Shown piece after piece: positions 1-5,450 of a stretch of DNA of 7,092 bases. Numbering within the stretch: position 1 is the stretch's first letter; the number at the start of each line of letters is the position of its first letter. The position numbers and the translations under genes are program-made. Source of the stretch: Thermodesulfovibrionia bacterium (GTDB lineage: Bacteria > Nitrospirota > Thermodesulfovibrionia > UBA6902); contig CAMYJJ010000152.1 in the NCBI GenBank assembly GCA_947258735.1, positions 1-7,092 on the forward strand, written 5' to 3'. The notes beneath the pieces were generated by a model. The model was given only the letters and a program-made list of their open reading frames with translations, did no database searches and was not told the origin of the DNA.

Positions 1-300
1 CACATTAAGCTGGGTATCAAGGGTACGGGCCTCATTAAGATCATATCCGTATTCACCCTTCCATCTGAATGTCTTGCCTTCGGTCTTTTCTATACCTTCA
101 ATGTCGATGTTGCGGCTCTTTAAAAACGTAAGATGCTTCTCAGGAAAGTCAGACCCGACGACCGCCACTACGGAAACATCCGTAAAGTAACTGGCTGATG
201 TTGAAAAATATGTGGCAGATCCTCCCAACACATCATCAGCCTCACCAAAAGGTGTTTTCACAGAATCAAATGCAACAGAACCTACCACAAGTAAAGACAT
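1..300 (-). CDS. PfkB-family carbohydrate kinase, N-terminal 100 residues (cut by window edge)
   Basis: This is the start of a cytosolic ribokinase/PfkB-type kinase, which transfers phosphate from ATP to a sugar or nucleoside. The 100 visible residues open with MSLLVVGSVAFDS, the first beta strand and substrate-binding Asp of the family. GGSATYFS follows at about residues 26-33, matching the sugar-binding Gly-Gly, and VVAVVGSDFPE at about 45-55 matches the VGxDxxG region. The Asn usual after the Gly-Gly in ribokinases is not present; the subfamily reads GGSATY instead. The start at 300 is supported by GGAGGG at 307-312, six bases upstream. The frame stays open to base 1, so the C-terminal GAGD catalytic motif and ATP site are outside the window. 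It lies 27 bp after the dehydrogenase stop, so the two are probably co-transcribed. The family call is firm. The substrate is unknown. Confidence 0.9.
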   Translation of the reverse strand, partial: MSLLVVGSVAFDSVKTPFGEADDVLGGSATYFSTSASYFTDVSVVAVVGSDFPEKHLTFLKSRNIDIEGIEKTEGKTFRWKGEYGYDLNEARTLDTQLNV

Positions 301-327
301 GCGTTTCCCTCCAATATGTTTATGTGT

Positions 328-1365
328 TTATTTTCTCTGCGGTTCAAATATGACCTTAATCGACTCTTTTGCCTCAGAGACCAGTTTAAATCCCAGGCCG
401 CCCTCTTCAAATGTAAGCTTATGGGTAATCATGTCTCCGAGGGTTACCCGCTGACTGGCTATGAGTTTGATGGCCAGTTCAAGATCCAGAGGGCTTGCAC
501 CATATGAAGTCATCAGGGTTACTTCATTCCTCCAGAGATCATTCATGGGAACGGGCACCATTATTTCAGGTTCAGGCACTGCAAAATACAGGACCGTGCC
601 GCCGCGGTCAACGCATTTAATTGCTTCCGTGGAAGCAGAGAGGGCACCTGCACAGACGATTACAAGATCAGCAAGCCGGTTCTGGTTAAGACCGCGCAGC
701 TTCTCAGGGACATTGTCTTTTGCATGAATAACTGCATCAGCCCCGAACTGCATTGCTGCCTTCATCCGGTTTTCGCTTATATCTGTTGCAATGACTCGTC
801 CGGCCCCAAGTGCCCTGGCAAGATTAATATGAATGAGTCCCGAGATACCGCTTCCGATGACCAGTACGCACTGCCCCGGCTTAAGATCAGCGAGTCTCTG
901 TCCCCTCATAACACAGGCAAGAGGCTCAATAAATGTGCCTTCATCATAGGACATTTCATCAGGCAGCACATACACGCCGCGGTCAACATTTATCTCCGGA
1001 ATTCTTATATATTCTGCAAAGCCTCCGGGATCATAGTTGGTAATGTGCAGAGTTTCACAGGCAGTGTGATACCCGTTCAGGCAGTAGTGGCAGTTATTGC
1101 AGGGCACATGGTGAGACACAAACACCCTGTCGCCTTTTTTATACTTAACGACGTCCGTCCCGGCCTCAACGATCTCTCCGGTAATTTCATGTCCAAGCAC
1201 GCGTGGGGCCTTCTTTATCCTGTACCACTCCATGACATCACTTCCGCATATTCCGCTGGCAAATACCTTTATCAGGACCTCTCCCGCTCCGATTCGGGGA
1301 ACATCCATCTCCTCGACCCGGATGTCCCTGTTGTTGTAATACATCAGAACCCGCATTTTGCTCAT
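328..1365 (-). CDS. Zinc-dependent medium-chain alcohol/polyol dehydrogenase (Tdh/sorbitol dehydrogenase-like)
   Basis: This is a complete 345-residue cytosolic dehydrogenase of the zinc MDR superfamily, which oxidises a secondary alcohol or polyol, or reduces the ketone, with a nicotinamide cofactor. The N-terminal GroES-like domain carries the catalytic zinc ligands Cys40 (GICGSD), His59-Glu60 (LGHE) and Glu147 (EPLAC). Structural zinc would be held by Cys89, Cys92, Cys95 and Cys103. The Rossmann domain shows GSGISG at 171-176. Asp195 at the end of the next strand (VIATD) favours NAD over NADP by the usual rule. Length is normal for threonine, sorbitol and related dehydrogenases, and those subfamilies cannot be separated here. 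The start at 1365 has only a weak upstream AGAG; Met4 is the alternative. The PfkB kinase follows 27 bp downstream, and upstream a repeat-rich gap separates it from the aldolase. This suggests a shared carbohydrate pathway. Confidence 0.9.
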   Translation of the reverse strand: MSKMRVLMYYNNRDIRVEEMDVPRIGAGEVLIKVFASGICGSDVMEWYRIKKAPRVLGHEITGEIVEAGTDVVKYKKGDRVFVSHHVPCNNCHYCLNGYHTACETLHITNYDPGGFAEYIRIPEINVDRGVYVLPDEMSYDEGTFIEPLACVMRGQRLADLKPGQCVLVIGSGISGLIHINLARALGAGRVIATDISENRMKAAMQFGADAVIHAKDNVPEKLRGLNQNRLADLVIVCAGALSASTEAIKCVDRGGTVLYFAVPEPEIMVPVPMNDLWRNEVTLMTSYGASPLDLELAIKLIASQRVTLGDMITHKLTFEEGGLGFKLVSEAKESIKVIFEPQRK

Positions 1366-1385
1366 GGGTATTCTCTATGCACCTT

Positions 1386-1406
1386 GTTATTCGTTATTAG
1401 TTATTA
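1386..1406. repeat. Three 7-bp tandem units, left part of the interrupted heptamer array
   Basis: The units read GTTATTC, GTTATTA and GTTATTA in exact 7-bp register. They match the consensus of the seven units at 1558-1606. The MITE-like element begins directly at 1407, after the third unit. Confidence 0.75.
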
Positions 1407-1555
1407 GAACCTGTCTCAAAATTGAAATCGTATTTGTTGTCATACCCGCATGTTGTAAGCGGATATCCAGAACATATTGAAAAGACTAGATTCCCGCCTT
1501 CGCGGGAATGACAACATTTTTTGTCACTCATATAATTTAATTTTGAGACAGGTTC
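1407..1555. mobile_element. MITE-like element, 149 bp, with perfect 17-bp terminal inverted repeats
   Basis: The ends are GAACCTGTCTCAAAATT (1407-1423) and its exact reverse complement (1539-1555). Inside is a second inverted pair, TGTTGTCATACCCGC (1435-1449) and GCGGGAATGACAACA (1502-1516), with one mismatch, plus a perfect hairpin at 1490-1509. The element has no coding capacity for a transposase. On both sides lie 7-bp tandem units. The 13-bp string GTTATTAGTTATT occurs at 1393-1405 and again at 1558-1570, but because it is made of the tandem unit it may be array sequence and not a target duplication. Small size, terminal inverted repeats and lack of coding fit a non-autonomous element. 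I cannot assign a parent IS family from sequence alone. Confidence 0.7.
1490..1509. repeat. Short palindromic hairpin of the ATTCCC-N8-GGGAAT (dRS3-like) type
   Basis: Eight-base arms ATTCCCGC (1490-1497) and GCGGGAAT (1502-1509) enclose the loop CTTC, with GACA following. The pattern ATTCCC-N8-GGGAAT is that of the neisserial dRS3 repeat, and similar repeats are common in intergenic DNA of other bacteria. As RNA it would form a stable stem, and it lies about 100 bases past the aldolase stop. It could therefore slow or end transcription, although no uniform T run follows it on the minus strand (the tail is CTAGTCTTTTC). Confidence 0.7.
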
Positions 1556-1557
1556 CA

Positions 1558-1606
1558 GTTATTAGTTATTCGTTACTTGTCACTCGTCACGCGTTACCTG
1601 TTACTT
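1558..1606. repeat. Degenerate 7-bp tandem repeat array, seven units
   Basis: Seven consecutive heptamers in perfect register read GTTATTA, GTTATTC, GTTACTT, GTCACTC, GTCACGC, GTTACCT and GTTACTT. The consensus is GTTAYTN, with GT and A at positions 1, 2 and 4 invariant. The last unit ends at 1606, the first base of the aldolase stop codon on the plus-strand display, so the array abuts the gene without entering its coding part. Three matching units lie at 1386-1406 beyond the inserted element. There are no unique spacers, so this is not a CRISPR array. Confidence 0.8.
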
Positions 1607-2400
1607 CATTTAGCCTTGCTTTTCATGTCCCTGAATATCTGGTCAGCCTCTTTCGGCGTAGCTTTTTTATGAATCACGGCATGCAGTGCCTTCATCATGG
1701 CAACCGGGTATTTGTGCTGCCAGACATTTCTGCCAAGGTTCACGCCTATCGCGCCCTTTGTTATGCCATCATGCACAAAATTAAAGACTTCAAGTTCAGT
1801 CTTGCATTTTGGACCGCCTGCAATGACAATGGGAACCGGACATGCATTGGTGACCTTGTCAAAATCTTCACACCAGTATGTCTTGACGACCCGGGCGCCC
1901 AGTTCTGCGGCTATTCTCGAACACAATGCAAGGTAACGTGCATCGCGCTTTTCGAGTTCCTTCCCGACGGCAGTAACCGCCATGACCGGAATACCATAAG
2001 GTTCACATTCGTTAACGAGTCTGCCGAGGTTTGTGAGTGTCTGCTTTTCATATTTGGTGCCTACAAAAATCGACATACCAACGGCCATTGCATTCAACCG
2101 GATTGCTTCTTCCACAGAGGTTGTCAATTCTTCATTGGCAAGGTCCTTGCCGATGACACTGGTTCCTCCTGAAACCCTCAGAATGACGGGCTTGCTTTTA
2201 AAAGGATCTATTGAATTGCGTAATACTCCCCTTGTAACAAACAGTGCGTCCGCATAAGACAGTATGGGTTTTATCGTCTCTCCCGGTCTCTCCAGACGGC
2301 TGGTCGGGCCAAGAAAATATCCATGATCAATCGGGAGAAAAAAACATTTCCTGTCAGATTTAGTTATGTGCGCCATACGGTTCTTCATTCCCCAGTCCAT
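1606..2400 (-). CDS. LsrF/DhnA-family class I aldolase or thiolase
   Basis: This 264-residue protein is a TIM-barrel enzyme of the DhnA/FbaB/LsrF group, which works through a lysine Schiff base on phosphorylated keto-sugars. It opens with MDWGMKNRM, close to the DWGM segment of E. coli LsrF (3-hydroxy-5-phosphonooxypentane-2,4-dione thiolase). Then come PIDHGYFLGP with Asp25, TRGVLR at 56-61, AVTAVGKE at 141-148, KTYW with the likely Schiff-base Lys173, VPIVIAGG at 189-196 and the phosphate-loop GRNVWQ at 223-228. E. coli LsrF has about 30 more residues before DWGM, and they are absent here. The start is secure: AAGGAGGT at 2407-2414 is well placed and an in-frame TAA sits at 2413-2415. It follows the YkgJ gene by 47 bp. 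Alternatives are a fructose-1,6-bisphosphate aldolase or an ADTH-synthase-type enzyme. LsrF is the nearest match from memory, without proof of the same substrate. Confidence 0.88.
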   Translation of the reverse strand: MDWGMKNRMAHITKSDRKCFFLPIDHGYFLGPTSRLERPGETIKPILSYADALFVTRGVLRNSIDPFKSKPVILRVSGGTSVIGKDLANEELTTSVEEAIRLNAMAVGMSIFVGTKYEKQTLTNLGRLVNECEPYGIPVMAVTAVGKELEKRDARYLALCSRIAAELGARVVKTYWCEDFDKVTNACPVPIVIAGGPKCKTELEVFNFVHDGITKGAIGVNLGRNVWQHKYPVAMMKALHAVIHKKATPKEADQIFRDMKSKAK

Positions 2401-2447
2401 AACACTACCTCCTTATTTTTTCTTTTGTAATCAGGATAAAATGATCG

Positions 2448-3233
2448 CTACTTCTTTTTATACTTTGAAGCGTCTTTCTTTAATTTCAAAGATTCATCAA
2501 GCATCATGACGTACTCTATATATTTGACGCCGAATTTTATCAGCTCAATATCGTCAGTCTTCAACTTTTCTACTGTCTCCTCATCTATATCAAAAATGTT
2601 CAGGAAGTTACTTTCAAAAATAAACCGCCTGAATCTGTCCAGATCATAGCTGGCCATAAAAAACTGCATCTGCTTTTTTTCATCCAGCTCTTTTCCGGGC
2701 AGGTTCTTTCGCAGCATCAATGCCTTCCACTCCTTGTTTATCTCATCATACGTATCAGCTTCCTGGTCCTTTCTCCAAGAATCAATGGTCCAGGTCTTTT
2801 TTTCATCAAATCCAAGACAGTGGGGCTCATCAATGACAAAGTAAAACTCTTCACATTCAATACCATCCTTGCCCTCTTTCTTAAAGGTGCCCTGCCCTAC
2901 CGGGTAGTACCTGCAGCTGGCAGGCCGGTCTGTGTAGATGGTACATCCCTCTTCTGTAACAAAGGGACATTTTCTCTCCTCATCATCATTCAGCTGCAGA
3001 TAAAGAAGAGGATGGGACGTTTTTTCATCTATTTTCGCGTACGTATGTGTGGTGAGAAACTCCTCTGATGTCATTCCCAGTCTGTTACATAACCTTAATA
3101 TATCATATGGTGTCAGCATGATATCGATATTACTGCAGCATTTTGTAAAGCATTTAATGCCCTTGTGACACCTGAATTTCAACTTTGAATCAAGCGTCAG
3201 TTTTGTAGGCACAACAGCATCCATCTTACCCAT
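2448..3233 (-). CDS. YkgJ-type cysteine-cluster protein (putative zinc or iron binding)
   Basis: This 261-residue, probably cytosolic protein has the UPF0153/YkgJ pattern in its first half: FRCHKGIKCFTKCCSN (Cys22, Cys28, Cys32, Cys33), then KCPF (Cys89), EGCTIY (Cys97), RPASCRYYP (Cys107) and two later cysteines (Cys127, Cys139). Family members are thought to bind zinc or an iron-sulfur cluster, but no general biochemical role is established. The region from about 145 onward is charged, lysine- and glutamate-rich, probably helical, and longer than in minimal family members. AAGGAGA at 3243-3249, nine bases before the ATG, supports the start. An extended -10 promoter lies just upstream, so it is probably the first gene of a unit with the LsrF-like aldolase 47 bp downstream. 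Nothing in the sequence shows whether it works with that enzyme. Confidence 0.85.
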   Translation of the reverse strand: MGKMDAVVPTKLTLDSKLKFRCHKGIKCFTKCCSNIDIMLTPYDILRLCNRLGMTSEEFLTTHTYAKIDEKTSHPLLYLQLNDDEERKCPFVTEEGCTIYTDRPASCRYYPVGQGTFKKEGKDGIECEEFYFVIDEPHCLGFDEKKTWTIDSWRKDQEADTYDEINKEWKALMLRKNLPGKELDEKKQMQFFMASYDLDRFRRFIFESNFLNIFDIDEETVEKLKTDDIELIKFGVKYIEYVMMLDESLKLKKDASKYKKK

Positions 3234-3267
3234 TTTTATCTATCTCCTTGAATAAATTTGAATTTTC

Positions 3268-3298
3268 ATTATAACAGGAATAATCGTTTTAATTCCAA
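3268..3298 (-). promoter_or_regulatory. Predicted extended -10 promoter for the YkgJ-aldolase unit
   Basis: Read on the minus strand, a perfect TATAAT (3273 to 3268) is preceded by TGT, giving the extended TGnTATAAT form. A TTGGAA at 3298 to 3293 could be the -35, with a long 19-bp spacer that the extended -10 would tolerate. Transcription would start near 3261, about 28 bases before the ATG and upstream of the AAGGAGA site. Confidence 0.6.
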
Positions 3299-3420
3299 AC
3301 GGGCATATTGTCGCGGGAAATACAACGATATGTAATACTTGTTCCTGATGAAGGTCCAGAATCTAATACGTTCGATTCCCGTTGTGCTTCGTTGGGGTAA
3401 TGTACAGCGTGAAGGTTGAT

Positions 3421-4452
3421 CTAGTTCATCTTTTTCTGGTGACACTTCTGGCAAAGCTCAAACATATCTTCAACTTCAAATGCCCACAGATGAGGGAAGT
3501 TAGACGCATGAGCGTCATGACAGCTCGCGCAGCTGAGCTCCTTGCCTTTTCTCACGGGATCATCTCTTTCCTTGGTGGGATGGCCTTTCTGTGAAAATGA
3601 ATCTCCCAGAATATGCCTGCCTGAACCCATCTCATAATGACAGTTCACACAGAGGTCCCATGTCCTTTTATAGAGGTTGAATGCATTATTTGATGCATGC
3701 GGACTATGACATATGCTGCATTTCCCCAGCGTGACCGGTCCATGCGTATATTTCTTGTTCAGCCACAACGTCTTCTGGTCAAGGTGACATTTAAAACATA
3801 CATCAGTATCAGGTTTTGCAACTGCATACCTGGGTGTCGAATTTTCATCATGACAGCTTAAGCAGCTCCACACAGCAGCAGGACCATGGACAAATGGATA
3901 GGACATGATTCCTTTATGGCAGGAATAACAGGTAGAGGTGTTTTCGCCATTGTTATCGCCTGTTCCTTCAGCGGTGAGAGTGGCCACGTTTACCGGCTTT
4001 TTGTCTGCATCAGTCGGTTCAAGCTGATGATGACACTCAGTGCAAAGGCCCCATGTCCCTGAATGAAAACTGTCTCTTCTGTATTCAGAAGGCGGCTTCC
4101 TGTACGCGCCGATAAGTTCAGCTCTGAGATACACATATCGAACCATCTTATTTATAAGGACATTATCCTTAAGTGCCGCAAACTCAACCGTGTTTTCCCC
4201 TGGTTCCAGATGTATGGAAAAACAGTTGACCCTCTTTAATGTACTGATTTCCCGCACGATCTCGCTGTTGACCCTGACTACAGCTTTATCAGCCATTCCT
4301 TCAGCCACACTGAATGAAACTCCCAGCAGTCCGTCATGTTTGATAATTCTGTCTGGAGGGTAATGGACGGTAACGATGTCCTGTGCATAACCCGCATCCG
4401 CGGAAATAGCCATGAACAAAAGGAGTAACAGACTAATACTTCTTATTGACAT
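3421..4452 (-). CDS. Octaheme c-type cytochrome with heme-free N-terminal domain (doubled CXXCH type)
   Basis: This is a 343-residue exported electron-transfer protein. A signal peptide (MSIRSISLLLLLFMAISADA, cleavage near 20-24) is followed by about 110 residues without heme sites that look beta-rich. They contain phrases such as GLLGVSFSVAEGMADKAVVRVN and LEPGENTVEF, resembling an Ig-like or carbohydrate-binding fold; this is an inference from composition. Eight CXXCH motifs follow, with their cysteines starting at 137, 175, 197, 219, 245, 268, 308 and 334. Several have an upstream HGP (FVHGPAAVWSCLSCH, YTHGPVTLGKCSICH) typical of doubled-CXXCH proteins, where the first His can be the distal ligand. 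Cytochrome c maturation would place it in the periplasm or on the outer surface. The start overlaps the previous gene by 10 bp and has no clear Shine-Dalgarno site, so reinitiation is likely. Partner redox proteins are unknown. Confidence 0.9.
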   Translation of the reverse strand: MSIRSISLLLLLFMAISADAGYAQDIVTVHYPPDRIIKHDGLLGVSFSVAEGMADKAVVRVNSEIVREISTLKRVNCFSIHLEPGENTVEFAALKDNVLINKMVRYVYLRAELIGAYRKPPSEYRRDSFHSGTWGLCTECHHQLEPTDADKKPVNVATLTAEGTGDNNGENTSTCYSCHKGIMSYPFVHGPAAVWSCLSCHDENSTPRYAVAKPDTDVCFKCHLDQKTLWLNKKYTHGPVTLGKCSICHSPHASNNAFNLYKRTWDLCVNCHYEMGSGRHILGDSFSQKGHPTKERDDPVRKGKELSCASCHDAHASNFPHLWAFEVEDMFELCQKCHQKKMN

Positions 4453-5450
4453 TTAGATATGGATGACGGGAGAATCTGTTTTTTGACTATCTTCTCTATC
4501 GCCTTTTTATACATTTCTATAGATCTGTCCTTATCACCCTTCTGTTCATATGCTTTTCCCAGTTCGTAGTACGTCATATGGGGATAAGGGTTGGCTACGG
4601 CAGCGCCTTCAAGGACTTCAATGGCCTTATCATATTCCCTGTGTAAAATAAGCGCCCCTCCCAGACCTGTCTTGACGTCATTGGAATCAGGAGCAATTTC
4701 TGCTGCCCTGTTAAACGTCTCCAGCGCCTTGTCGGCCTCATCTGTCTCAAGGTAGAGAAAACCCAGAAGAGTAAGCGGTTCAATAAGGTCAGGTTTTGCA
4801 TCTACTGATTTGATTGCCGTGTCAACCGCCTGGTCGAACATTTTCATTTTGACAAATTTCATTGCAAGATTATGAAGCCGCATCGCTTCGAGCGTATCAC
4901 TGTCTTTTCTGTCTTTCTGTGGAGAAAGCGCGTGTTCAAGTTCTTCATCATTGATTTCACCCACCATTCTTCTTACATACCCATCAAGTTTCATCCTGTA
5001 TGTGAGAGGATGACTGGGAATGTCATACGCTATATTACCTTCACTATTGACAAGGACAGTTGTTGGAAACACCCGTACTCCATAATCGCCGTATGCCTTG
5101 CGGCCTGAATCTATAAATAAGGGACAGGAAACATCTTTTTCCCTGATCATTCTCGCGGCCTCATCCTGATCATCACTGTTCTGAATGAGGCAGATGGCTT
5201 TCACCCCTTTATTTCCGTACTTCTTCAGAACATCATCTGTGTCCTGCAGGGCCAGGGCAGACCTCTTCTGTCCTGTTCGCCAGAAGAGGATGATTAATGC
5301 ACTGTCCTTGAAATTACGGATAGAGATGGTATCCCCTTCCGTATTGGTTAGAGAAAAATCCGGGGCAGGATGACCGAGCGGTATACTGATGGCATCAGAC
5401 AGCGGAACAAACAGCAATAGAAATATCAGAAATAAGATGAGCTTCATCAT
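4443..5450 (-). CDS. Exported thioredoxin-fold (TlpA/AhpC-like) protein without CXXC, with four TPR repeats
   Basis: This 335-residue protein has a signal sequence (MMKLILFLIFLLLFVPLSDA) and then a redoxin domain: GHPAPDFSLTNTEGDTISI at 26-44, LIILFWRTGQKRS at 52-64, and the cis-Pro loop VFPTTVLVNSEGNI at 127-140. Where TlpA proteins read FWATWCPPC, this reads FWRTGQKRS, so both catalytic cysteines are replaced (Gln61 and Ser64). Disulfide exchange by the normal mechanism is therefore not expected. Four 34-residue TPR repeats follow at about 188-221, 222-255, 256-289 and 290-323. The ATG overlaps the upstream cytochrome stop (ATGA, 5447-5450), with AAGGTG at 5459-5464 as the likely ribosome site. 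It probably acts in the periplasm as a scaffold or assembly factor for the two flanking cytochromes. A residual redox role through Cys87 or Cys109 cannot be excluded. Confidence 0.88.
   Translation of the reverse strand: MMKLILFLIFLLLFVPLSDAISIPLGHPAPDFSLTNTEGDTISIRNFKDSALIILFWRTGQKRSALALQDTDDVLKKYGNKGVKAICLIQNSDDQDEAARMIREKDVSCPLFIDSGRKAYGDYGVRVFPTTVLVNSEGNIAYDIPSHPLTYRMKLDGYVRRMVGEINDEELEHALSPQKDRKDSDTLEAMRLHNLAMKFVKMKMFDQAVDTAIKSVDAKPDLIEPLTLLGFLYLETDEADKALETFNRAAEIAPDSNDVKTGLGGALILHREYDKAIEVLEGAAVANPYPHMTYYELGKAYEQKGDKDRSIEMYKKAIEKIVKKQILPSSISKCQ

Noticed and set aside
724..1407. Open reading frame of 227 codons on the plus strand
   Set aside because: It lies antisense to the zinc dehydrogenase, whose zinc ligands and cofactor motif are complete. 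The plus-strand translation shows no domain and no ribosome site.
1386..1606. CRISPR-like array
   Set aside because: The repeats are 7 bp, contiguous and degenerate, with no unique spacers and no cas genes nearby.
1477..2172. Open reading frame of 231 codons on the plus strand
   Set aside because: It begins in the dRS3-like hairpin (giving the well-known repeat peptide DSRLRGND), runs through the heptamer array and then antisense to the aldolase, so it is not a gene.
1..2400. Canonical lsr (AI-2 uptake and processing) operon
   Set aside because: The kinase is PfkB type and not FGGY, and no LsrG, LsrR or importer gene is visible; only the aldolase resembles an Lsr protein.
3234..3420. Possible terminator of the cytochrome operon
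   Set aside because: Only weak arms were found (for example GGAAT/ATTCC at 3278-3297 with a 10-base loop) and no T run follows, so no terminator is called.
3269..3454. Minus-strand frame of 61 codons overlapping the end of the octaheme cytochrome
   Set aside because: It has no ribosome site or recognisable domain, and it covers the predicted YkgJ promoter.
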